From the NCBI GenBank assembly GCA_026225215.1, contig JAMFSI010000154.1, positions 1-33,940 on the forward strand: a stretch of 33,940 nucleotides of DNA, in the 5' to 3' direction. The stretch comes from Sphingomonas palustris (GTDB lineage: Bacteria > Pseudomonadota > Alphaproteobacteria > Sphingomonadales > Sphingomonadaceae). Shown in pieces: positions 25,666 through 33,903 of the stretch. The position numbers were made by a program, and so were the translations under genes. The notes under the pieces were generated by a model. The model was not told the DNA's origin and did not search any database. It was given only the letters and a program-made list of their open reading frames with translations. Every line of letters starts with the position of its first letter. Position 1 is the first letter of the stretch.

Positions 25666-25693
25666 GCCTTACCGGGATTTTGCGGCTGGTCAA
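25666..25693 (-). promoter_or_regulatory. Candidate promoter of tRNA-Val
   Basis: On the minus strand TTGACC (25693-25688), a 16-base spacer and TAAGGC (25671-25666) lie shortly upstream of the tRNA. Pattern match only. Confidence 0.4.
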
Positions 25694-25854
25694 CCGCGGG
25701 ATGTAAGGAGGTTTTGCTGCGGAACTGCTCAAGCATCGGGCGGCGAGCTTAGCCAAACTTGGATGAGGCAGGCGGACCGAACCTTGGTATGAGGAAGCGC
25801 CCGTAAGCAAAGCTGAAGGCGGTCACCGTCAGCGTTATAGAGGAAAAGCATGAT

Positions 25855-26895
25855 ATGACGCGCATGTTTGCCGCACTGGCTGGAATTTTGCTGGCAGCGA
25901 TAGCGGGTATTGCTCCACTGTCGGCCCAGGAGCCGCCTCCGCCATCGCTCAAGCCTTACCACGTCGTTGGCCACATTGTGGGCAGTGATGGCGGCTGGGA
26001 TTTCTCGGTACTGGATGCCGCCTCGGGCCGGCTGTATATTGCCCGAAATGACGCGGTCAGCGTCGCCGACGTCGCCAGCGGCGCTTTTACCGCTCGCCTC
26101 GCGTCAGGGCAACGGGGCCATCAGGTGCTGGTGCTCGACCAGGGCGGCACCGTGTTCGAAACCGATGGCGCGACCGGCCTTGCGCGATTCATCGATGCTC
26201 ACACCGGTGCGGTGTTGGCGGCGGTGCCGGTAGGTGCCGATCCCGATGCCGCGCTGCTCGACCCCGCCACCGGACTGCTCGCGGTGATGAATGCCGGCGA
26301 TGGCACGATCAGCCTGATCGATCCGGTCAAGCGGTCCAGCGTCGGCAAGATTACGGTCGGCGGCGGTCTGGAATACGTGGTGGCGGACGGTAAAGGTAAC
26401 GCTTGGGTCAACATCGAGGATGGCAACGCCATCGCGCGCATCAATATCCCCCACCGCAAGCTGCTGAACCGGATCGTGCTGCCTGGATGCGAGGGGCCGA
26501 CCGGCTTGGCGCTGGTTGCCGGAGGCGCCCGCTTGATCACGGCTTGCGCCAACAAAGTGGCGTTAGTGCTCGATGCTGGCAGTGGGGCAACCTTGGCGAC
26601 GCTGCCGATCGGGGGAGGGCCCGACGCGGTGCTGGTCGACGAAGCGCGGGGTCTGGCTTTCGTGCCTTGCGGTGACAATGGTACGCTGGTCGAAGTGAGT
26701 ATCGCCGACCCTGACCACATCGCCGTGATCGGTACGATCGCCACGCAAATCAGCGCGCGCCTCGGGTCGATCGATCCGCGCGACGGCAAGATCTACCTGC
26801 CGACTGCGCGCTTCGGGCCGCCTGCACCGGGCAAGAAGCACGGGGCGATGGTGCCCGGTAGTTTTTCCGTGCTGGTGCTTGCGCCTGGCGCATGA
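25855..26895 (+). CDS. Exported YncE-like beta-propeller protein
   Basis: A 346-residue protein with a Sec signal peptide (about 1-24, ending LSAQ). The rest is made of repeats typical of YVTN/YncE seven-bladed propellers: AASGRLYIARNDAVSVADVASG, DGATGLARFIDAHTGAVLAAVPVG, NAGDGTISLIDPVKRSSVGKITVGG and so on. Such proteins are periplasmic or surface-bound; some bind DNA or redox cofactors, but no catalytic residues can be named here. It stands alone and ends in a strong terminator. Confidence 0.88.
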   Translation: MTRMFAALAGILLAAIAGIAPLSAQEPPPPSLKPYHVVGHIVGSDGGWDFSVLDAASGRLYIARNDAVSVADVASGAFTARLASGQRGHQVLVLDQGGTVFETDGATGLARFIDAHTGAVLAAVPVGADPDAALLDPATGLLAVMNAGDGTISLIDPVKRSSVGKITVGGGLEYVVADGKGNAWVNIEDGNAIARINIPHRKLLNRIVLPGCEGPTGLALVAGGARLITACANKVALVLDAGSGATLATLPIGGGPDAVLVDEARGLAFVPCGDNGTLVEVSIADPDHIAVIGTIATQISARLGSIDPRDGKIYLPTARFGPPAPGKKHGAMVPGSFSVLVLAPGA

Positions 26896-26914
26896 AGGGT
26901 TCTTGATTACGGGA

Positions 26915-26943
26915 AAGGCCGGGGCTCAGCCCCCGGCCTTTTA
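26915..26943 (+). terminator. Rho-independent terminator after the beta-propeller gene
   Basis: AAGGCCGGGG (26915-26924) pairs perfectly with CCCCGGCCTT (26931-26940) around a 6-base loop, followed by TT and an AT-rich stretch. Confidence 0.85.
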
Positions 26944-27177
26944 AATCGATGTAAGCCATTATTTAATTCATAATGATACACCAGAATATGTGCCTCAAAA
27001 AATATTTATGACGGTTTTATGATATAAAAATTACAGAAATATTACAAATGTCAAAGATATTCATATTACGCGGATTTATTATTACTGCGGATGCAGCGGA
27101 GTTTGGTCTTGTAATTCACTCAAGGAGGCCACAGAGATCCCCGAAATCGATCGCTATGTTTCGCTCAGGATGAGACG
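26944..27177. other. AT-rich intergenic region with candidate regulatory signals
   Basis: About 140 of these 234 bases (26950-27095) are strongly AT-rich, unlike anything else in the window. Inside are the perfect inverted repeat CATTAT-TTAATTC-ATAATG (26957-26975), a TATAAA -10-like box (27023-27028) and a complete AAGGAGG (27122-27128) with no start codon at usable distance. It likely carries the promoter and long leader of the metallophosphoesterase gene. Confidence 0.5.
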
Positions 27178-28509
27178 ATGAAGTGTTTTAGCCAAATCGT
27201 CACCCTCGCCGCCGCCTTCGCTTCCTTGATCAGTGCTCCCGTCCAGGCGCAACCGCAGCAAGCGCAGGCGCGGGCATGGGTGGAAATGGCGCCGGATGGT
27301 GGCAGTATCGTCAGGGTGTTGACCCTGGCAGCGGATTGCCCGGTTGTGAGCGTCAATGGCCATGTTCAGCCCATGGCGCAACGGGCAGCGCCGACAGAGT
27401 TGGCGCCTCGCGTCAACAAGGCGCAGGTGGCAACCGGTTCGTCCTTTCCCGGCCTGGTCTGCGAACTGCCCTTGCCGAGAACGACCCACCGCGCAGAGTT
27501 GGCTGGGCGGTCATTGCCGCTGCCGGCTGCTCGGATCGATCGGATCGTGCTCATTGGCGATACCGGATGTCGGCTCAAGGCTGGAGATGATGCCTGGCAG
27601 GGTTGCAATGTTTCACGCCAATGGCCCTTCGCCGCGATCGCGGCAAAGGCTGCGGAATTGCGGCCCGACATGGTGCTGCATGTCGGTGATTATCTCTACC
27701 GGGAAAACCCCTGCCAGGCGGGCCATCCGGACTGCGCGGGTGTGGCCTGGGGTTATGGCGAGGCCGGTTGGCGCGCCGATTTCCTCGATCCGGCAGCGCC
27801 CTTGCTGGCGGCTGCACCCTGGACCTTCGTGCGCGGCAATCATGAGGAATGCGCGCGTGCGGGGCAGGGCTGGTGGCGCTTGCTCGATCCGCATCCGCTG
27901 CTCGCCGGGCGCGATTGCAATGACGCAGCCAACGATGTCGCCGGCAATCACACCGATCCCTATCCGGTGGATCTGGGCGATAATACGCGATTGATAGTGG
28001 CCGACCTGATGGGGCTTGCCTCGGGTAAGCCAGAGAATCCGGCGGTAGCGGCGCTAATGGCACAGGATCTGGCAGCTGTCGCCAGCTTGGTTGCGGGTGT
28101 GCCAGACAGCTTTCTGACGGCACACTATCCGTTCAATGCGGTGCTGTGGGACAAGCGGGGTACCTCGGCGATCGCGATCGGGAGCAAGCCGGTCAATGCT
28201 TACGTGCCACCGCTGCAACTGCCCAAACTACGCGCGATGCTCGCCGGGCATGTCCATCTGTTCCAATTTGCCCGCTTCGTCGATCGACCCACTCAGGTCA
28301 TCACCGGCTTTTCCGGGACCGAAGAAGACCCGGCGCTCGGCCCCGCCACGATTGCCGAAGCTGTGGGCAAGCCCGGCAGCGATGCCATCCGGGCGCTGAC
28401 GACGATCCCGAAACGTTTCGGCTACGCTTTGATGGAACGTCAGAAGCACGGTTGGCGCCTGACCGCCTTCGCCGCCGATGGCACGATCATGGGCCGGTTC
28501 GCACTTTAG
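27178..28509 (+). CDS. Exported metallophosphoesterase
   Basis: A 443-residue protein with a Sec signal peptide (about 1-24, ending VQAQ). An N-terminal about 90-residue domain precedes a calcineurin-type phosphoesterase core with the metal-ligand motifs GDTGC (127-131), GDYLY (170-174), GNHEE (220-224), TAHYPF and GHVHLF. Several cysteines in the core (C131, C143, C179, C186) suggest disulfides, fitting a periplasmic enzyme. It likely hydrolyses phosphate esters, possibly in phosphate scavenging; no Pho box was recognised. Confidence 0.9.
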   Translation: MKCFSQIVTLAAAFASLISAPVQAQPQQAQARAWVEMAPDGGSIVRVLTLAADCPVVSVNGHVQPMAQRAAPTELAPRVNKAQVATGSSFPGLVCELPLPRTTHRAELAGRSLPLPAARIDRIVLIGDTGCRLKAGDDAWQGCNVSRQWPFAAIAAKAAELRPDMVLHVGDYLYRENPCQAGHPDCAGVAWGYGEAGWRADFLDPAAPLLAAAPWTFVRGNHEECARAGQGWWRLLDPHPLLAGRDCNDAANDVAGNHTDPYPVDLGDNTRLIVADLMGLASGKPENPAVAALMAQDLAAVASLVAGVPDSFLTAHYPFNAVLWDKRGTSAIAIGSKPVNAYVPPLQLPKLRAMLAGHVHLFQFARFVDRPTQVITGFSGTEEDPALGPATIAEAVGKPGSDAIRALTTIPKRFGYALMERQKHGWRLTAFAADGTIMGRFAL

Positions 28510-28512
28510 GCA

Positions 28513-28938
28513 TCAGCCCGGCGACCACTCGGCTCCGAGCAGGTCGAGCGTGTGCTCGTCCGGAACGCCGTAAAACACTTCGATCGCTTGCCTAAACTCA
28601 GGGTTCTGCGGGGCGGCGAGGGCGAACAGGGTCATTGAAGAGCAAAATTTCAAATCGTCGGGAGAGCCGAATATGGCGTGCGCCGATTTTCTGCGGTGAT
28701 GCAGGACGATCCGAGTGAGTTCGATCAGACGCGAGCCGAGAACCGGATGGGCTACATATCGGCAGGCGCCGTCCAGCGATTCCACGCCATAAAACTTCGC
28801 GAGGCTGCTGTGGCCCAGTGCGCCCAGCTGCGGGAAGATGAACCACATCCAGTGGCTGGTCTTGGTGCCGGCGGAAAGCTCACTGAGGGCGCGCTCGAAA
28901 GCTGACTCCTGCGCTTTGAGGAAACGGGCAAAATCCAT
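28513..28938 (-). CDS. DUF1810 family protein
   Basis: A 141-residue cytoplasmic protein whose whole length fits DUF1810: FLKAQESAFERALSELSAG, the conserved SHWMWFIFPQL, the GVESLDGACRYVAHPVLG block and the C-terminal VFYGVPDEHTLDLLG. Function is unknown. It converges on the metallophosphoesterase gene (3-bp gap between the stops) and is divergent from the Rieske oxygenase gene. Confidence 0.9.
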   Translation of the reverse strand: MDFARFLKAQESAFERALSELSAGTKTSHWMWFIFPQLGALGHSSLAKFYGVESLDGACRYVAHPVLGSRLIELTRIVLHHRRKSAHAIFGSPDDLKFCSSMTLFALAAPQNPEFRQAIEVFYGVPDEHTLDLLGAEWSPG

Positions 28939-29070
28939 ACTTACGAATACCGCAGTCAGGGAATCCGTTCCCGATCAAAATAGCTGGCAGCATCGCAACC
29001 AACGTGAAATGCTCTGCGCCAAGACAGGCGAGCGTTGGAATCGACTCGCCGCTGATCGGGAGTTGGAACG

Positions 29071-30156
29071 ATGGCGACATCCGCTGAATATGATCTCGGC
29101 CAATATGCCTTTCCGCGCGGATGGTTTGCCGTGGCCAACAGTCGTGAGGTCGGGCGCAAGCCAGTCAATCTGCATTATTTCGGTCAGGAACTGGTGATCT
29201 ATCGCGGCGAAAGCGGGCGCGTTGTGCTGCTCGACACCTGGTGTCCGCATATGGGCACCAAGCTCGGCAGTGGCGAGCATTCCGCCACCACCACCGATCC
29301 CGCCTTCATGGAGGGCGATAATATTCGTTGCCCGTTCCACGCCTGGCGCTTCGGCCCCGATGGCAAGTGCAACCACATTCCCTATCACGACGGCCCGATT
29401 CCGCCCGGCGCTCGCGTCAGAAGTTGGCCGATCGAGGAGCGCTATGGCATCGTCTTTACCTGGCACGATCCCGAAGGACTTGCTCCCGATTTCGACTTGC
29501 CCCTGTTCGAGCAATGGGACGATCCGAGCTGGGTGCGCTGGGATGGTCTCGAATATCTCTGCGATCTTAAACATCCGATCGAGATCTTCGACAATATGTC
29601 CGATGTCGCGCATCTCGGACACCTCCACGGTGGCCATGCGGTCGCTTATGAAAATGCCTATGATGGCCATCTGATGCATCAGCGGCAGCGCTCCGCCGTG
29701 GCTGACGACGGCTCGGGCCTGTTCGATGCGACCTATTCGACATTGGCGGGCTATGTCGGGCCGGGGATCGCCTTTGGCCGGTTTCAGGAAATGGCGGCGG
29801 TGCAGATCATCTGCGTCACCCCGATCGAGGATGGCACCTGCCGGCTGTGGCAAGCGGCGATGATCAAGTCGCGCTCGGGCGTCGTCGATGATACCGCGCG
29901 GCAGATGCGCGATCAGGTCAGCGCCATGTTCGGCGGCGGCCTGTTGCGCGATGGCGAGATATGGCAGACCAAGCGGCCGGCGATCCACATCATGCAGCTG
30001 CCGTCGGATGGACCGTTTCGGCAATCGCGCAGTTGGTATAGCCAGTTCTACAATCCACGCGCGCAGGCGGCGGAAATCGTCGCTCGGGTGGCCGGGGTGC
30101 ATTACGCCAAGGGTTGGCCGCCTTTCACTGCCCAGCCGCAAGCCGTGGAAGCTTAG
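29071..30156 (+). CDS. Rieske [2Fe-2S] non-heme iron oxygenase, terminal oxygenase subunit
   Basis: A 361-residue protein. The Rieske domain carries C58-x-H60 (TWCPHMGTKLGSG) and C87-x2-H90 (RCPFHAWRFG). The mononuclear iron site is DN-x2-D-x2-H-x4-H at 174-186 (ligand histidines H181, H186; bridging D178). The layout resembles single-component-type oxygenases such as KshA (3-ketosteroid 9-alpha-hydroxylase) and cholesterol 7-desaturase. Twenty-six residues separate the two Rieske halves against the usual 15-17. A reductase partner is not in the window. The aldo/keto reductase gene starts 1 base after its stop, so the two are an operon. Confidence 0.92.
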   Translation: MATSAEYDLGQYAFPRGWFAVANSREVGRKPVNLHYFGQELVIYRGESGRVVLLDTWCPHMGTKLGSGEHSATTTDPAFMEGDNIRCPFHAWRFGPDGKCNHIPYHDGPIPPGARVRSWPIEERYGIVFTWHDPEGLAPDFDLPLFEQWDDPSWVRWDGLEYLCDLKHPIEIFDNMSDVAHLGHLHGGHAVAYENAYDGHLMHQRQRSAVADDGSGLFDATYSTLAGYVGPGIAFGRFQEMAAVQIICVTPIEDGTCRLWQAAMIKSRSGVVDDTARQMRDQVSAMFGGGLLRDGEIWQTKRPAIHIMQLPSDGPFRQSRSWYSQFYNPRAQAAEIVARVAGVHYAKGWPPFTAQPQAVEA

Positions 30157-30157
30157 C

Positions 30158-31210
30158 TTGGAATACCGGCAATTGGGGGGGGCCGGGATCGCCGTCAGCG
30201 CGTTCGGGCTGGGGGTGATGACATTCGGCGGCCAGACACCGGAGGATGACGCCTTCCGCCAGCTCGATATGGCGTTCGACGCCGGGATTACGCTGTTCGA
30301 CACCGCCGAAAATTACCCGACGCCGACTGGGCCCGAGACTCAGGGTCGCTCGGAGGAAGTGCTGGGTCGCTGGGTTGCCGCGCGAGGTTTGCGTGGCCAA
30401 GTAGTGATCGCAACGAAAGTAGCGGGTCCGGGCAATGCGGCGGGAGACATGCGCCATATTCGTGGCGAAACCCGCCGCCTCGATCGCGCTAACATTCGCC
30501 AGGCGGTGGACGACAGCCTGCGCCGCCTGGGTACTGACGCTATCGATCTTTATCAGGTCCATTGGGCCGAACGCGCGATCTCGACGTTAGGCCGCACGCG
30601 GTTTTCGCTGCTGGCCGACGCGCCGGATCAGGTTTCGATCGAGGAGACATTGGCGGCGCTTTCGGAGCTGGTGAGCGAAGGCAAGCTGCGCGCCATTGGC
30701 GTATGCAATGAATCGCCATGGGGCACGATGCGCTATCTGGCCGTGGCGCAGGAGCACGGACTGGCGCAGATCGCCGCCATCCAGAATGGCTACAGCCTGC
30801 TCGATCGCAGCTTTGAATTGGGCCTCGCCGAAGTGGGCATGCGCGAAGACCTCGGCCTCATCGCTTATTCGCCGCTCGCCGGAGGCACGCTGACCGGGAA
30901 ATATGGCGCTGACCCAGTGCCGATCCCGGGAAGCCGCTCCAGCCAGTCCGCCGGTTTCCTGGCGCGCTTATCGCCGGCCAAGCAAAGTGCGATCCTGGCT
31001 TACGCCGAACTCGCCCGCGAGCATGGGCTGGAGCCGGCGCATATGGCGCTGGCCTTCGCCAAGGCGCAGCCCTTCACCACCAGCGTGCTGATGGCAGCGA
31101 GCAAGGCGAGCCAACTAGAGGGCAATCTCGGCGCGATCGGCGTGGTGCTGGATAAGCCGTTGCTACAGGCGATCAATGCCATTCACGATGGCAATCCCAA
31201 TCCGCGATAG
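30158..31210 (+). CDS. Aldo/keto reductase
   Basis: A 350-residue AKR with the tetrad D48, Y53 (FDTAENYP), K87 (IATKVAG) and H135 (YQVHWAER) in a TIM barrel, and the LIAYSPLAGGTLTGKYG segment near 230-246. It resembles the Tas-like branch that uses NADPH. The start is TTG at 30158, immediately after the Rieske gene stop; homologues begin MEYRQLG-like. Codons 7-9 contain a run of eight G (30175-30182). Being co-transcribed with the oxygenase, it may reduce a carbonyl on the same substrate. Confidence 0.92.
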   Translation: MEYRQLGGAGIAVSAFGLGVMTFGGQTPEDDAFRQLDMAFDAGITLFDTAENYPTPTGPETQGRSEEVLGRWVAARGLRGQVVIATKVAGPGNAAGDMRHIRGETRRLDRANIRQAVDDSLRRLGTDAIDLYQVHWAERAISTLGRTRFSLLADAPDQVSIEETLAALSELVSEGKLRAIGVCNESPWGTMRYLAVAQEHGLAQIAAIQNGYSLLDRSFELGLAEVGMREDLGLIAYSPLAGGTLTGKYGADPVPIPGSRSSQSAGFLARLSPAKQSAILAYAELAREHGLEPAHMALAFAKAQPFTTSVLMAASKASQLEGNLGAIGVVLDKPLLQAINAIHDGNPNPR

Positions 31211-31213
31211 CGC

Positions 31214-31975
31214 TCAATCCGCCGTCCAGCCGCCGTCCACCACCACACTGGTCCCGGTAACCAAGGCCGAGGCGTCGCTGGCGAGGAAGGTCACCGCGCC
31301 CATCAAATCTTCGACCTGGCCAAGCCGACCGAGCTTGATCTTGTCGATGATCCGCGCGCGTGCCACCGGATCGGCCATGTAGGGCCGGGTCAACGGGGTT
31401 TCGATGAAAGTCGGCGCGATCGTGTTCGAGCGGATGCCGTGCGGCGCCAGATCGAGCGCAAAGCCTTTGTTCATGCCTTCCATGCCCCATTTGCTGGCGC
31501 AATAGACCGATCGCGTCGGGCCGCCGATATGGCCCATCTGGCTGGAGATGTGGATCAGGCTGCCCTTGATGCCCTCGGCCATCATCCCGCGAACGCAGCC
31601 CTGCGCGACGAAGAAGGCCGAGCGCAGGTTGAGCCCGAGCACCGTGTCGAAATCGGCTTCGGTGGTTTCCCACATCGGCGCGGGGCGGTTAGTGCCGGCA
31701 TTGTTGACCAGCACATGAAATGCCGCGCGATTGGCGAAGAAGTGGCGCACTGCGGCGATGTCGGTCACGTCGAGCACGGCTGCTTCGGCGCCATTGCCGA
31801 TTTGTGCTGCGACCGCCTCGATCTCGGTCGCCGTTCGCGCAACCAGCGTCACCTGCGCGCCGGCTTCGGCCAGCGCCGCCGCAGCTGCCACGCCAATGCC
31901 GCGTCCGGCGCCGGTCACCAGCGCGCGGCGGCCGTCGAGGCGAAAGCTGGGGGTGCGGGGCAGGGCTTCGGTCAT
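31214..31975 (-). CDS. Short-chain dehydrogenase/reductase (SDR)
   Basis: A 253-residue classical SDR: NAD(P)-binding TGAGRGIG (21-28), NNAG (91-94) and the catalytic S145, Y158, K162 triad in YCASK. It likely oxidises or reduces a hydroxyl/carbonyl pair; substrate unknown. Its start overlaps the stop of the glutamate-synthase-like gene by 4 bases, so the two are translated together. It converges tightly on the aldo/keto reductase gene (3-bp gap between the stops). Confidence 0.94.
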   Translation of the reverse strand: MTEALPRTPSFRLDGRRALVTGAGRGIGVAAAAALAEAGAQVTLVARTATEIEAVAAQIGNGAEAAVLDVTDIAAVRHFFANRAAFHVLVNNAGTNRPAPMWETTEADFDTVLGLNLRSAFFVAQGCVRGMMAEGIKGSLIHISSQMGHIGGPTRSVYCASKWGMEGMNKGFALDLAPHGIRSNTIAPTFIETPLTRPYMADPVARARIIDKIKLGRLGQVEDLMGAVTFLASDASALVTGTSVVVDGGWTAD

Positions 31976-33639
31976 GCGTCTTCCTTGCGGGTATCAGCGC
32001 GCGGGCTGGTCTGTGTCCCATTCGGTGGCGGCGCTGCGGGGGCGAAACTGGCGGCCTGAGCCAGCGCCCAATTATTGACATAGGATGGCAACTGGCATTC
32101 GCCCGACAGCAAGACTCCGGAGGTGAGGAAATGATGCTGGAGGCCGAATTGGTGCAATTCCGTCGAAGTCTGGCGGTGAACCAGATGGTGCGGCTGCAGC
32201 TCGTCGGGATGCGGCACGCCGGCGGCAGCCAGCATATCGGCCAAAGCACTCACTGTCCGGTCGTGAAAATGCCGCACCCGCTCGGCCTTGTCAGGCACCA
32301 CCAGCGCGTTCTGGCGCAATCGATCCTGCGTGGCGACGCCGGTCGGGCAGCGATTGGTGTGGCAACTCATCGATTGGATACAGCCGAGCGCGAACATGTA
32401 GCCGCGCGCGGCATTGGTCCAGTCCGCGCCCATGGCCAGCACCGTCGCCAGATCGAAGGCGCTGACCAGCCGTCCGGCCACGCCGATCTTGATGCGGTCG
32501 CGCAGGCCGGCGCCGGTCAGCACGTTGCGCACGAAGATCAGCCCTTCGCGCATCGGCACGCCGATGTGATCGCTGAACTCGACAGGCGCCGCCCCGGTGC
32601 CGCCTTCGCCGCCATCGACCACCACGAAATCGGGTACGATACCGGTCTCCAGCATGGCCTTGACGATCGCCATGAACTCCCAGGGATGGCCGATGCACAG
32701 CTTGAACCCCACCGGCTTGCCACCGGAAAGTTCGCGCAGTTGAGCGATGAAAGCCATCATTTCGAGCGGCGTGGTGAAGGCGGAGTGGCGCGAGGGTGAA
32801 ATGCAGTCCTCGCCCAAGGGCACGCCGCGCGTGGTCGCGATTTCCGGCGTCACCTTCTTGGCGGGCAGGATGCCGCCGTGGCCGGGCTTGGCGCCCTGGC
32901 TGAGCTTGATCTCGATCATCTTGATCTGCGGGTCTTGGGCCTGGGCGGCAAATTTATTGGGATCGAAGCGGCCTTCGGTGGTGCGGCAGCCGAAATAGCC
33001 GCTCGCCACTTCCCAGACGATGTCGCCGCCGAACTCGCGGTGATAGCGGCTGACGCTGCCTTCGCCGGTATCGTGGTAAAACCCGCCCAGTGCCGCGCCC
33101 TTGTTCAGCGCGCGAATGGCGTTGGCCGATAGCGATCCGAAGCTCATCGCCGATATGTTGAAGATGCTGGCGCTGTAGGGCTGCGCGCATTGATCGTTTC
33201 CGATGGTAATGCGAAAACTTTGCGGGTCCGGCCGCGTGATCGGCATGATCGAATGCTGGATGAATTCGTAGTCACGGGCATAGACGTCGAGTTGCGTACC
33301 GAACGGGTGGTCCGAGGAGATGTCCTTGGCGCGGCGATAGACCAGGGAGCGCTGATCGCGCGAGAAGGGCGCAGCCTCCTCATCGCTTTCGAGCAGATAT
33401 TGGCGAATCTCGGGCCGGATCATCTCGACCAGCCAGCGGATATGGCCAATCACCGGATAGTTGCGCAGCACCGAATGGCTGCGTTGAACCATATCCCACA
33501 GGCCGAGCAGACTGAGCAGTCCAAACACGACTGCCAATGTCTGCCAGGTCGCGCTGCCCGGCGCCAGCTTCAGTGCCAAGGCAAACAAAGCGATGCAGAA
33601 TATGAGCGTCGTGAATCGCCCCAGGCGCAATTTCGTCAT
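31972..33639 (-). CDS. FMN-binding glutamate synthase-related protein, membrane-anchored
   Basis: A 555-residue protein. Two N-terminal membrane helices (about 8-25 and 30-47) precede a GltB-type FMN TIM barrel: PFGTQLDVY, NISAMSFGSLSANAIRALNKGA, EIKLSQGAKPGHGGILPAKKV and VDGGEGGTGAAP. Near the C terminus, CIQSMSCHTNRCPTG supplies three cysteines spaced as in the [3Fe-4S] site of glutamate synthase. The glutaminase domain is absent, so it cannot be a complete GOGAT; relatives of this form are of unclear function. ATG 33639 is preceded by GGAG; the open frame further upstream is not family-like. First gene of the pair with the SDR. Confidence 0.9.
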   Translation of the reverse strand: MTKLRLGRFTTLIFCIALFALALKLAPGSATWQTLAVVFGLLSLLGLWDMVQRSHSVLRNYPVIGHIRWLVEMIRPEIRQYLLESDEEAAPFSRDQRSLVYRRAKDISSDHPFGTQLDVYARDYEFIQHSIMPITRPDPQSFRITIGNDQCAQPYSASIFNISAMSFGSLSANAIRALNKGAALGGFYHDTGEGSVSRYHREFGGDIVWEVASGYFGCRTTEGRFDPNKFAAQAQDPQIKMIEIKLSQGAKPGHGGILPAKKVTPEIATTRGVPLGEDCISPSRHSAFTTPLEMMAFIAQLRELSGGKPVGFKLCIGHPWEFMAIVKAMLETGIVPDFVVVDGGEGGTGAAPVEFSDHIGVPMREGLIFVRNVLTGAGLRDRIKIGVAGRLVSAFDLATVLAMGADWTNAARGYMFALGCIQSMSCHTNRCPTGVATQDRLRQNALVVPDKAERVRHFHDRTVSALADMLAAAGVPHPDELQPHHLVHRQTSTELHQFGLQHHFLTSGVLLSGECQLPSYVNNWALAQAASFAPAAPPPNGTQTSPRADTRKEDA

Positions 33640-33903
33640 CGGTTGATCTCCGCTCCGGTGTGGAACCGAGCTAGGCGAGGGGAGGCGAGGAATCAATTGG
33701 CGGTTTATCGCTGCAGGAGCCAGGAATGGCGGCTGTTTCGGGCGATCGAGGCTCGGGCTTCCTGCCATTAAACCGCAAAAATCATGGACTAAGGCGTAGT
33801 CCGCAATTTTGCTGTTGACCGAATCGTTCGCTAGGCCTAGGGCCCGTTTCACCGCGGGGCTGCGGCTGACACTGAGGTGTTGGCGGGTTTAGCGGTCGCC
33901 AAC
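33640..33903. other. Upstream region with palindrome and candidate promoter
   Basis: No gene is seen. The palindrome GGACTA-AGGCG-TAGTCC lies at 33786-33802. On the plus strand TTGACC (33815-33820), a 17-base spacer and TAGGGC (33838-33843) form a plausible promoter with the palindrome centred about 56 bases before the expected transcription start, a position used by activators. Confidence 0.4.

Noticed and set aside
28975..30303. 442-codon open frame on the minus strand
   Set aside because: Antisense to the Rieske oxygenase gene, which has all cluster ligands in order.
31720..32799. 359-codon open frame on the plus strand
   Set aside because: Antisense to the SDR and glutamate-synthase-like genes; no motif.
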